The notes under the pieces were generated by a model, which did no database searches, was not told the DNA's origin, and was given only the letters and a program-made list of their open reading frames with translations. Made by a program: the position numbers and the translations under genes. This document shows, piece by piece, positions 1 to 6,263 of a stretch of DNA of 16,368 nt (position 1 is its first letter; the number at the start of each line of letters is the position of its first letter). This stretch comes from Microbacteriaceae bacterium (GTDB lineage: Bacteria > Actinomycetota > Actinomycetes > Actinomycetales > Microbacteriaceae), in assembly GCA_009925875.1 (NCBI GenBank), contig RFQD01000010.1:1-16368 (forward strand). Reading direction: 5' to 3'.

Positions 1-1
1 C

Positions 2-1312
2 GTGGTGACCGTCGTGCGCCACGAACGCGACCGCCTCGTCGAGGTCATCGCCGTCGACTTACCCCAGAGCATCATCGTCGATCAAGACGACGTTCCCGGC
101 ACGGGCCGCGCCGTCGAACAGGCGATGGATGCGCTTCCCGCCGATTTCGCCGGCGAAGTGCTCGTTCTCAACGGTGATGTGCCGCTGCTGGATGCTGACA
201 CCTTGGTTGCCGCACTCACGGCGCATCGCGCGTCGGGCGTGGCGGCCACGCTGCTCACCACCCACCTCGACGAGGCGCACGGGTACGGGCGCATCATTCG
301 CGGTGAGTCCGATCTCGTTGATCGCATCGTTGAGCACGTCGACGCGACCGACGCCGAACGTGCGGTGCGAGAAATCAATGCGGGCATTTACGTGTTTGCC
401 GCGAGCCCGTTGCGCACCGCGCTCACCCGCATCACGCAGAGTAACGCGCAGGGCGAGAAGTACCTCACCGACGTGGTCGCGATTCTGCGCAGCGACAGCT
501 TGAGCGTGATGGCCTCGCCCGTGTCTCCGGCCTGGAAGGTCGAGGGCATCAACGACCGAGCACAACTCGCGTCGGCCGCCGCGCGACTCAACGCCATGAT
601 CATCCGCGGTTGGCAGTTACAGGGCGTGACCGTGATTGACCCAGCCACCACGTGGATTGACATGCAAGTGCAACTCGGTCTCGACGTGGAAATCAAACCC
701 GGCACACAGATTCTGGGCGCCTCGGCGATCGAGGAGCGCGCGATCATCGGCCCGGACACCACGCTCGTGGATACCGAGGTCGGTGCCGGTGCGGTCGTGA
801 AGCGAACAGATGCAACACTCGCCGTGATTGGCGCGGGCGCCGAGGTCGGCCCGTTTTCGTACCTGCGTCCGGGCACCTATCTCGGCGACGACGGAAAAAT
901 TGGCACGTTCGTGGAGACAAAGAACGCGAAAATTGGTGCCGGAAGCAAGGTGCCGCACTTGTCGTACATCGGCGATGCCGAGGTGGGCGACAAGAGCAAC
1001 ATCGGTGCGGGCACGATCGTCGCCAACTACGACGGAGTGAATAAGCACCGTACGACCGTGGGTTCGCACGTGCGCACCGGCTCGCACAACGTGTTCGTTG
1101 CGCCGGTCGTCATCGGTGACGGCGCATATTCGGGTGCCGGCACGGTCATCCGCAAGGATGTTCCACCCGGCGCACTGGCCATCAACGTTGCCCCCCAGCG
1201 CAACATGGACGGCTGGGTCGCTGCCAACCGTCCGGGCACTGCCGCCGCCGAAGCTGCGCAAGGCCACTCCGCACCCCCCGTCGCACCCCCCGTCGCGAAA
1301 GAAGAACCGTGA
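2..1312 (+). CDS. glmU: Bifunctional UDP-GlcNAc pyrophosphorylase / glucosamine-1-phosphate acetyltransferase, 5'-truncated by window edge
   Basis: GlmU acetylates glucosamine-1-phosphate and then uridylylates it to UDP-N-acetylglucosamine, the cytosolic precursor of peptidoglycan. The window opens inside the N-terminal pyrophosphorylase domain. Compared with the E. coli protein, roughly the first 55-60 residues are missing, including the LAAGxGTRM loop. Visible uridyltransferase motifs are PGTGRAVEQA, LNGDVPLLDADTL, GYGRIIRG, EINAGIYVF and GEKYLTDVV. The C-terminal half is a left-handed beta-helix of hexapeptide repeats with LRPGTYL, the active-site HLSYIGDAEVG, NIGAGTIVANYDG and HNVFVAPVVIGDGAYSGAGT. 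The last ~25 residues are an Ala/Pro-rich, probably disordered tail. The stop codon overlaps the prs start (GTGA), so the two genes are probably translationally coupled. The first codon shown is not the real start. Identity is secure. Confidence 0.96.
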   Translation: MVTVVRHERDRLVEVIAVDLPQSIIVDQDDVPGTGRAVEQAMDALPADFAGEVLVLNGDVPLLDADTLVAALTAHRASGVAATLLTTHLDEAHGYGRIIRGESDLVDRIVEHVDATDAERAVREINAGIYVFAASPLRTALTRITQSNAQGEKYLTDVVAILRSDSLSVMASPVSPAWKVEGINDRAQLASAAARLNAMIIRGWQLQGVTVIDPATTWIDMQVQLGLDVEIKPGTQILGASAIEERAIIGPDTTLVDTEVGAGAVVKRTDATLAVIGAGAEVGPFSYLRPGTYLGDDGKIGTFVETKNAKIGAGSKVPHLSYIGDAEVGDKSNIGAGTIVANYDGVNKHRTTVGSHVRTGSHNVFVAPVVIGDGAYSGAGTVIRKDVPPGALAINVAPQRNMDGWVAANRPGTAAAEAAQGHSAPPVAPPVAKEEP

Positions 1313-2286
1313 GCGAGATCACCACCCCCAACAAAAAGAAGCTCGTTCTCGTGTCAGGACGCGCGCACCCGCAACTGGCCAACGACATCGCCGCGGAGCT
1401 CGGAATTGCGGTGACCGAGACCGACCTCCACACCTTTGCCAACGGAGAGATTTACGCGCGGTACGGCGAGAGCATCCGCGGAGCAGACGTGTTCGTGTTG
1501 CAATCGCACGGCACCCCCATCAACGAGTGGATTATGGAACAGCTCATCATGCTCGATGCCCTCAAGCGGGCGTCGGCCAAGCGCGTCACGGTGGTCGCGC
1601 CGTTTTATCCGTATGGCCGTCAAGACAAAAAGGGTCGCGGGCGCGAACCGATTTCTGCACGGCTCATCGCGGACCTGTTCAAAACGGCGGGCGCGAATCG
1701 CATCATGAGTATCGACATTCATGCATCGCAAATTCAGGGATTTTTTGATGGTCCGTTTGACCACCTTTTTGGCATGCCGGTGTTGCTCGAGCACTTCCGC
1801 GCACAGCTCGACCCCGCAACACTGACGGTGGTATCGCCCGACATGGGTCGCGTGCGCGTCGCCGACGTGTGGAGTGAAAAACTCGGTGCACCGCTGGCCA
1901 TCATTCATAAACGTCGTGACCCCAAGGTGCACAATCAAGTGACGGTTCACGAAATCGTCGGTGAGGTGAAGGGTCGTGTCTGTCTCCTCGTCGACGACAT
2001 GATCGACACGGGTCGCACCATCGTGAAAGCTGCCGAGGCGCTCAAAGCTAATGGCGCGCTCGGTGTCGTCGTCGCCGCCACGCACGCGGTGTTCTCCGAT
2101 CCAGCGAGTGAGCTCTTACAAAACGCCGCCATCGACTCGGTTGTGGTGACGGACACGTTGCCTATTCCCGAAGAGAAACGCTTTCCGACCCTCACGATTC
2201 TGCCCATCGCACCGCTACTCGCCCGCGCGATTCGCGAGGTGTTCGACGACGGTTCCGTCACGAACCTGTTCGACGGCGCCGCGTAA
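1309..2286 (+). CDS. prs: Ribose-phosphate pyrophosphokinase (PRPP synthetase)
   Basis: Prs transfers pyrophosphate from ATP to ribose-5-phosphate to give PRPP, for nucleotide, histidine, tryptophan and NAD synthesis. The protein has 325 residues, the usual class I length. Motifs in order: FANGEIYARYGESIRGADVF (43-62), the ATP-binding region VAPFYPYGRQDKKGRGREP (96-114), the metal-binding histidine in DIHASQIQGFF (H138), the flexible-loop KRRDP (201-205), and the PRPP-binding signature DDMIDTGRT (229-237). The GTG start overlaps the glmU stop by four bases, and only a weak purine-rich stretch precedes it, so reinitiation from glmU is likely. The gene ends in a short convergent gap facing the PfkB-type kinase gene. 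Its substrate can be supplied by the neighbouring gluconate-shunt genes. Confidence 0.98.
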   Translation: MSEITTPNKKKLVLVSGRAHPQLANDIAAELGIAVTETDLHTFANGEIYARYGESIRGADVFVLQSHGTPINEWIMEQLIMLDALKRASAKRVTVVAPFYPYGRQDKKGRGREPISARLIADLFKTAGANRIMSIDIHASQIQGFFDGPFDHLFGMPVLLEHFRAQLDPATLTVVSPDMGRVRVADVWSEKLGAPLAIIHKRRDPKVHNQVTVHEIVGEVKGRVCLLVDDMIDTGRTIVKAAEALKANGALGVVVAATHAVFSDPASELLQNAAIDSVVVTDTLPIPEEKRFPTLTILPIAPLLARAIREVFDDGSVTNLFDGAA

Positions 2287-2293
2287 GCACCCT

Positions 2294-2314
2294 GACTCGT
2301 CAGATCGGCGAGTC
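2294..2314. terminator. Short hairpin between convergent prs and pfkB-type genes
   Basis: The arms GACTCG (2294-2299) and CGAGTC (2309-2314) are perfect inverted repeats. They extend inward by one wobble and one CG pair, leaving a loop of about five bases. The repeat lies in the 38-base gap between two convergent genes, where a bidirectional terminator is expected. There is no T-tract on either side, so termination strength is uncertain. Confidence 0.4.
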
Positions 2315-2324
2315 GATCGCAACT

Positions 2325-3269
2325 CTAGAGCTCGAGCTCGGCACGCGTCGGAGGGTTGCACCCCGCGCGCGAACACGTGATGGCACCCACCTGCGCTGCC
2401 ATGGTGAGCACATCGGTCCAGTCACCCGGCGTGAGGGCCCGCACACGAGACGTGGCATCCGAGCCCAGCGCATCGCGCTCCTGCAGGCCGAAGAGAGTGG
2501 CGCCGAGGAATGAGTCGCCGGCGCCAACGGTGTCCACCACATCGATGCGCGGCGCGGGCACGTCGGTGATGCGATTGCCGTCAACGTAGAGAGAGGCACC
2601 GGATGCTCCCCGCGTGACCACGATGGCGCGTCCCGATTGCGACCAGGCTGCGGCGACCGACTCTACTTCGTCGGCGGAATACAGCCACGCAATGTCTTCA
2701 TCGCTCGCTTTGACGATGTGCGCGACACCGATTTGTCGTTCGACGCGCGCGCGTTCGCTATCTCGGTCAAAACCGAGTCCCGGTCGAATGTTCACGTCGA
2801 TGACGACTGTCGTCGTGCCCAACGTGTGAAGCCGTGACGCTGTCTGCTCGATGGCCTGCGAACCCGGTTCGATGACCAGTGCGACCGATCCGATGACGAA
2901 TGCGTCCGGCGGTGACGAGACGAATGCGGCGAGGTCGTCGTGAGTGAGTCCCCAGTCCGCCGTGCCCTGAACATAAAAACTGTAGTGAGCCTTGCCTTGG
3001 TCATCGAGAGTTGCCACCGCAAGCGTGGTGGGATCTGTCGTGCGGATGAGGTGAGCGAGGTTTATTGACTCGGGGGCCAGCCAGTCGTGAAGTTTGACGC
3101 CGAAGGCGTCGACGCTCATGCGCGCGACAAACGTGACATCGACACCGAGCCGGGCAAGCGCAATGCTGACGTTGGCCGGAGCACCCCCGGTTTTCGCCTG
3201 ATACGTGCCGTCGGGTTGACCGATGAGATCAATCAGCGCCTCGCCGACGACCGCAATTCGTTTTGGCAT
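2325..3269 (-). CDS. PfkB/ribokinase-family carbohydrate kinase, fructokinase-like
   Basis: A cytosolic ATP-dependent sugar kinase of about 314 residues. It carries PfkB signature 1 around GGAPANVSIALARLG (28-42) and signature 2 DTVGAGDSF (246-254), where the aspartate of GAGD is the catalytic base. Typical sub-motifs are VVGEALIDL near the N-terminus, DVNIRPGLG, and VVTRGASGASLYV. The overall pattern resembles fructokinases, but 2-keto-3-deoxygluconate kinase or another hexose specificity cannot be excluded. I chose the ATG at 3269-3267 because conserved sequence begins there and GAAG lies about 8 bases upstream. An in-frame GTG at 3299 would add ten residues and leave a 6-base gap to gnd. 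The gene follows gnd on the same strand with 36 bases between, so the two are probably cotranscribed. Confidence 0.88.
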   Translation of the reverse strand: MPKRIAVVGEALIDLIGQPDGTYQAKTGGAPANVSIALARLGVDVTFVARMSVDAFGVKLHDWLAPESINLAHLIRTTDPTTLAVATLDDQGKAHYSFYVQGTADWGLTHDDLAAFVSSPPDAFVIGSVALVIEPGSQAIEQTASRLHTLGTTTVVIDVNIRPGLGFDRDSERARVERQIGVAHIVKASDEDIAWLYSADEVESVAAAWSQSGRAIVVTRGASGASLYVDGNRITDVPAPRIDVVDTVGAGDSFLGATLFGLQERDALGSDATSRVRALTPGDWTDVLTMAAQVGAITCSRAGCNPPTRAELEL

Positions 3270-3305
3270 CACAGTAGCTTCACGACGTTCTCCCGGCACC
3301 GCGGA

Positions 3306-4757
3306 TTAGTGCGTGCTCGGTTCGGTTTCGATTTCGGTCCGGTCACCCGACCAGAGGGTGTGAAAGGTGCCCGGCATGTCGATCCGCTTGTAGGTGTGTG
3401 CTCCAAAGAAGTCGCGTTGGCCTTGCACCAGGGCGGCAGGTAAGCGGGGCGCGCGAAGCCCGTCATAGTACGAAAGCGACGATGCGAACGCGGGAACCGG
3501 GATTCCGGCCAATGACGCCCCGGCCACGATGCGACGCCATGCTGGCAACGATGAACCGATGGCCTTCGTGAAGTAGTCGTCAAATAGAAGAGACAACAGC
3601 CCGGCGTTTTTGTCGTAGGCATCAGCGATGCGATTGAGAAACTGTGCACGAATGATGCAACCGCCCCGCCAAATCTTGGCAACCGCGCCCAAATTGATGT
3701 GCCAGCCGTACTCGCTCGCACCGGCTCGAATCGCGTCAAATCCCTGCGCGTAGGCGATGATCTTCGATGCGTAGAGTGCGTTGCGCACCTCTTCGACCAG
3801 CGTTGCTTTGTCGTGCGCATCCCGGGCGATGGTCTCCGCTGGAAGCGCTGAAACGGCGGCACGCTGTGCTGCCTGTGACGACAGCGACCGCGCAAACACG
3901 GCCTCCGCGATTCCCGACACCGGCACGCCCAGATCGAGCGCCGTCTGCACGGTCCACACACCCGTTCCTTTGGAGCCGGCCTGATCGAGCACAACGTCGA
4001 CGAGCGGCTTGCCTGTTTTCGCATCCACCTGGCGCAGAACTTCGGCAGTGATCTCGATCAGGTACGACTCAAGTTCGCCCTTGTTCCACTCCGTGAAGAT
4101 GTCCGCGATTTCGGCCGGAGTGAAGCCGCCCGCTTGACGCAAAATGTCGAAGGCTTCGGCAATTAGTTGCATGTCGGCGTATTCGATGCCGTTGTGAATC
4201 ATCTTGACAAAGTGACCCGCACCGTCGGTTCCCACGTGCGTGACACACGGCTCGCCCTCGGCCACCGCCGCAATCGACGCGAGGATGGGTCCGAGCGTCG
4301 TGTACGACTCGGCGCTGCCGCCCGGCATGATGCTCGGTCCCTTGAGTGCTCCTTCTTCTCCCCCCGAAATTCCCGCGCCCACGAAATGCACACCTGAGCC
4401 GCTCAACGCTTTTTCGCGACGAATTGTGTCGGTGAAGAGCGCGTTGCCACCGTCGACGATGATGTCTCCCGGTTCAAACCGTTCGGCGAGGGCCGTGATG
4501 ACCGCATCCGTGCCGGCGCCGGCCTGCACCATGATGATGGCCGTGCGTGGCTTCGCGAGTGACGCCACAAAGTCATCGATGGATTCGCTCGCGACGAAGT
4601 TGGCTTCCGGATGCTCCGAGACCAACAGGCGCGTCCGCTCCGGTGACCGGTTGAACACCGCGACGGTGTTTCCGTCACGACTTGCGAGGTTTCGCGCAAG
4701 ATTTGACCCCATCACTGCGAGTCCAACCACGCCGATGTTTGCTTGGGGTGTGATCAT
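3306..4757 (-). CDS. gnd: 6-phosphogluconate dehydrogenase, decarboxylating
   Basis: Gnd oxidatively decarboxylates 6-phosphogluconate to ribulose-5-phosphate and yields NADPH or NADH. The protein has 483 residues, slightly longer than E. coli Gnd. Seen in order: Rossmann motif GLAVMGSNLARNLA (12-25), IIVDGGNALFTDT, substrate-binding VGAGISGGEEGALKGPSIMPGG (starting at 126), the catalytic lysine in HFVKMIHNGIEYADMQ (K185), then GSKGTGVWTVQTALDLG, WRGGCIIRAQFLNRI and the C-terminal tail with AHTYKRIDMPGTFHT. The ATG at 4757 is preferred over longer in-frame options because AAGGAG lies ten bases upstream and conserved sequence starts within a few residues. It is divergent from gntK, whose product makes its substrate, and it leads the pfkB-type gene. 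Confidence 0.97.
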   Translation of the reverse strand: MITPQANIGVVGLAVMGSNLARNLASRDGNTVAVFNRSPERTRLLVSEHPEANFVASESIDDFVASLAKPRTAIIMVQAGAGTDAVITALAERFEPGDIIVDGGNALFTDTIRREKALSGSGVHFVGAGISGGEEGALKGPSIMPGGSAESYTTLGPILASIAAVAEGEPCVTHVGTDGAGHFVKMIHNGIEYADMQLIAEAFDILRQAGGFTPAEIADIFTEWNKGELESYLIEITAEVLRQVDAKTGKPLVDVVLDQAGSKGTGVWTVQTALDLGVPVSGIAEAVFARSLSSQAAQRAAVSALPAETIARDAHDKATLVEEVRNALYASKIIAYAQGFDAIRAGASEYGWHINLGAVAKIWRGGCIIRAQFLNRIADAYDKNAGLLSLLFDDYFTKAIGSSLPAWRRIVAGASLAGIPVPAFASSLSYYDGLRAPRLPAALVQGQRDFFGAHTYKRIDMPGTFHTLWSGDRTEIETEPSTH

Positions 4758-4849
4758 ATCGGCGGGGCTCCTTGGGGTGTTTGTGGTTCGTTGCGAGTGA
4801 GGTAACGTCGCTACGAGATTACCGAAAAGAACGAGGGCGGTGACCGAGG
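4758..4849. promoter_or_regulatory. Divergent gnd/gntK control region with interrupted dyad
   Basis: This 92-base gap must hold promoters for both directions. An interrupted dyad spans 4801-4823: outer arms GGTAA (4801-4805) and TTACC (4819-4823), inner arms TCG (4808-4810) and CGA (4814-4816), all about one centre at 4812. On the minus strand TAATCT (4820-4815) matches the actinobacterial TANNNT -10 form and lies in the right arm, with the gnd Shine-Dalgarno AAGGAG further down. On the plus strand TTGCGA (4791-4796) could be a -35 for gntK, but I see no good -10. An operator for a gluconate-responsive repressor is an inference; no such regulator gene is in the window. Confidence 0.45.
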
Positions 4850-5359
4850 GTGAAGGCAGCACCGGTCGTTGTGGTGATGGGACCTGCGGGGGCGGGTAAA
4901 TCCCTGATCGGCGCCGAGCTCGCGCGTGAACTGGGTATTGCGTTTCTCGACGCGGACACGCTGCATTCGGCGGCCGCTCGAGAGAAAATGGCCGCGGGTC
5001 AGGGGCTCACCGATGCCGATCGCGCACCGTGGCTCGAGCGCGTGTCGACGGTGTTGTCGGGCGCGTCAACATCTGGTGTGGGCCTCGTGCTCGCGTGTTC
5101 AGCACTCAAACGCTCCTACCGTGACCAGTTTCGCCTGGCGGCCCCAGACCTGTATGTCATCGAATTGGATGCGACGCCGGAAGTGTTGAGCGAACGACTG
5201 CGTTCCCGGTCGAGCCATTTTGTTACCGTCGACTTGTTGCCCTCGCAGTTAGAAGATCTGGAACCACTGGGCGCCGATGAACGCGGTGCGCGCATCGACT
5301 CCATGCGTGCACCGGCCGCGGTGGTGACCGACGCGATTCGTATCGTGCGCGCGGAGTGA
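4850..5359 (+). CDS. gntK: Gluconokinase
   Basis: GntK phosphorylates D-gluconate to 6-phosphogluconate with ATP, feeding the oxidative pentose phosphate pathway. The 169-residue length is typical. Motifs: Walker A GPAGAGKS (11-18); DADTLHSAAAREKMAAGQGL (34-53), equivalent to the family DGDxLHPxxNxxKMxxGxPL with the second D-x-D residue kept; TDADRAPWL; LACSALKRSYRDQFR; and HFVTVDLLPSQLEDLEPL near the C-terminus, matching the family HFMxxxLLxSQxxxLE. The GTG at 4850 is the only start that keeps the first beta-strand before the P-loop. A GAGG abuts it and ACGAGGG lies 12 bases upstream, so the ribosome site is not ideal. It is divergent from gnd, the next enzyme of the pathway, which strongly supports the assignment. 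Confidence 0.95.
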   Translation: MKAAPVVVVMGPAGAGKSLIGAELARELGIAFLDADTLHSAAAREKMAAGQGLTDADRAPWLERVSTVLSGASTSGVGLVLACSALKRSYRDQFRLAAPDLYVIELDATPEVLSERLRSRSSHFVTVDLLPSQLEDLEPLGADERGARIDSMRAPAAVVTDAIRIVRAE

Positions 5360-5361
5360 GC

Positions 5362-5367
5362 TAAACT
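5362..5367 (+). promoter_or_regulatory. Candidate -10 element for the rplY leader transcript
   Basis: TAAACT fits the TANNNT form of housekeeping -10 boxes in Actinobacteria and would place the transcript start near 5374, just ahead of the structured leader. No convincing -35 is seen at 16-18 bases upstream, so this is weak. Confidence 0.3.
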
Positions 5368-5390
5368 CGGAGGGAACTTCGGCGAGGGTG

Positions 5391-5436
5391 ACCGCGTTCG
5401 CGAAAGCGAAATTCGGTCGACCGTAATCGACGCGGT
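5391..5436 (+). ncRNA. Candidate three-way-junction RNA in the rplY leader
   Basis: The 46 bases can pair almost completely. P1 is ACCGCGT (5391-5397) with ACGCGGT (5430-5436), 7 perfect bp. P2 is TCGC (5398-5401) with GCGA (5406-5409), closed by a GAAA tetraloop (5402-5405), a GNRA type. P3 is ATTCGG (5411-5416) with CCG (5421-5423) and AAT (5425-5427), leaving T5424 bulged and TCGA as loop. Only A5410 and 5428-5429 are unpaired at the junction. The element lies upstream of rplY and downstream of a candidate -10. Its role as a regulatory leader domain is inferred; I do not recognise a named RNA family. Confidence 0.5.
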
Positions 5437-5457
5437 GGGATGACTTCTCTTTCGTGA

Positions 5458-5499
5458 GGTGGCGCCCCTCGTGCATGATGCCGGGGCACAAAGACCACC
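5458..5499 (+). promoter_or_regulatory. Nested stem in the rplY leader with alternative pairings
   Basis: GGTGG (5458-5462) pairs with CCACC (5495-5499) around an inner stem GCCCC (5464-5468) with GGGGC (5483-5487). Two alternatives compete. CGGTGG (5433-5438), which contains the 3' strand of P1 of the junction, can pair with CCACCG (5495-5500). TGGCG (5460-5464) can pair with CGCCA (5503-5507), which would free the start-codon hairpin downstream. Such mutually exclusive helices are typical of switching leaders. This is read by eye only. Confidence 0.4.
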
Positions 5500-5503
5500 G
5501 GAC

Positions 5504-5542
5504 GCCATTTGGCTCCGCAACGAAAAAAGGAGCCACCATGGC
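5504..5542 (+). promoter_or_regulatory. Hairpin sequestering the rplY ribosome-binding site and start codon
   Basis: The inner stem is TGGCTCC (5510-5516) with GGAGCCA (5529-5535), 7 perfect bp, around a 12-base A-rich loop. The outer stem is GCCAT (5504-5508) with ATGGC (5538-5542), 5 perfect bp, separated from the inner stem by a small internal loop (T5509 against CC 5536-5537). The Shine-Dalgarno GGAG (5529-5532) and the ATG (5538-5540) are both inside paired regions. Translation of rplY should therefore need the hairpin opened, by ribosome, protein, temperature or alternative pairing. Confidence 0.55.
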
Positions 5543-6257
5543 TGAAGAACTCGACAACAAGGTGCCCGCCGCGGTGCGCACCGAATTCGGCAAAGGGTTT
5601 GCACGCCGCCTCCGCGCAGCGGGTCAGATTCCGGCCGTCATCTACGGACACCAGTCGGAAACACGCCACGTGGCGTTGCCCGCCCACCAGGTCAGCCTGT
5701 TGTTGCGCAAGAAGAACGCCGTGCTCGACCTGCAAATTGACGGCAAGAGCCAGCTCGTGCTCGTCAAAGACGTGCAAAAAGACCCGGTGCACATGATCAT
5801 CGAGCACATCGACCTCGTTGAAATCATCAAGGGCGAGCAGGTTATTGTTGAGGTTCCCGTCCACGTGACAGGACACGCACTCTCGGGAACGATTGTGGAA
5901 CTCGATGTGAAGACCCTGCACCTGCAGGCCGAGGCGATGCACATTCCCGAGTTCGTCGAGGTGAGCATCGAAGGCGCCCGTCCAGGGTTCAAGGTGCACG
6001 TGGGTGACGTTACGCTCCCTCAGGGCGTCAGCGTCATCGGCGAAACCGACGGTCTGGTCGTGCACGTCCACGCCCCGCGCGGTGTTGACCTTGGCGAATC
6101 GGCGGAAGAACTCGCCGCCGAGTTGGCCGACGAGGCCGCACACGCCGAACACAAAGAAGAACTTCACCACGCTCAGCACGACGCCGAAAAGGCGGCCGCC
6201 GAGGCGGATGCCGAGCTTTCGGGCGCTGTTGCCGAAGCCGAAAAGGTCGTGGAGTAA
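5538..6257 (+). CDS. rplY: 50S ribosomal protein L25, long Ctc/TL5 form
   Basis: L25/Ctc binds 5S rRNA in the large subunit; in Bacillus the long form is a general stress protein. This 239-residue protein has the L25 domain first (about 1-95), with FGKGFARRLRAAGQIPAVIYG (17-37) and the segment from RKKNAVLDLQIDGK to VLVKDVQKDPVHMIIEHIDLVEI. The TL5-type C-terminal beta domain (about 96-182) follows, with VTGHALSGTIVELDVKTL, IPEFVEVSIEG and VGDVTLPQGV. The last ~55 residues are an acidic, Ala/Glu-rich, histidine-containing tail likely to be helical or disordered. The ATG is fixed by AAAAGGAG five bases upstream; a longer in-frame GTG at 5454 would translate the structured leader and is rejected. 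It heads rplY-pth-mfd. Confidence 0.96.
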   Translation: MAEELDNKVPAAVRTEFGKGFARRLRAAGQIPAVIYGHQSETRHVALPAHQVSLLLRKKNAVLDLQIDGKSQLVLVKDVQKDPVHMIIEHIDLVEIIKGEQVIVEVPVHVTGHALSGTIVELDVKTLHLQAEAMHIPEFVEVSIEGARPGFKVHVGDVTLPQGVSVIGETDGLVVHVHAPRGVDLGESAEELAAELADEAAHAEHKEELHHAQHDAEKAAAEADAELSGAVAEAEKVVE

Positions 6258-6263
6258 CAACTG
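6251..6263 (+). promoter_or_regulatory. Ribosome-binding site and CTG start of pth
   Basis: GGAG (6251-6254) sits at the very end of rplY. It is followed by the rplY stop TAA, then CAA, then CTG at 6261-6263, a 6-base spacer that is ideal for initiation. Between the stop and the conserved WLVVGLGNPG there is no in-frame ATG, GTG or TTG. The only other near-cognate codon, ACG at 6276, has no Shine-Dalgarno. Confidence 0.7.

Noticed and set aside
2324..2339. Overlapping XbaI, SacI, XhoI and SacI sites resembling a cloning polylinker
   Set aside because: The sites form the natural end of the PfkB-type gene (Glu-Leu-Glu-Leu then stop) and no vector sequence surrounds them.
5454..5537. N-terminal extension of rplY from an in-frame GTG
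   Set aside because: It would translate the structured leader; AAAAGGAG and the conserved N-terminus fix the ATG at 5538.
6255..6260. Read-through of the rplY stop to give an L25-Pth fusion
   Set aside because: The frames match, but TAA is an efficient stop and the GGAG plus CTG explains pth expression more simply. No read-through signal is visible.
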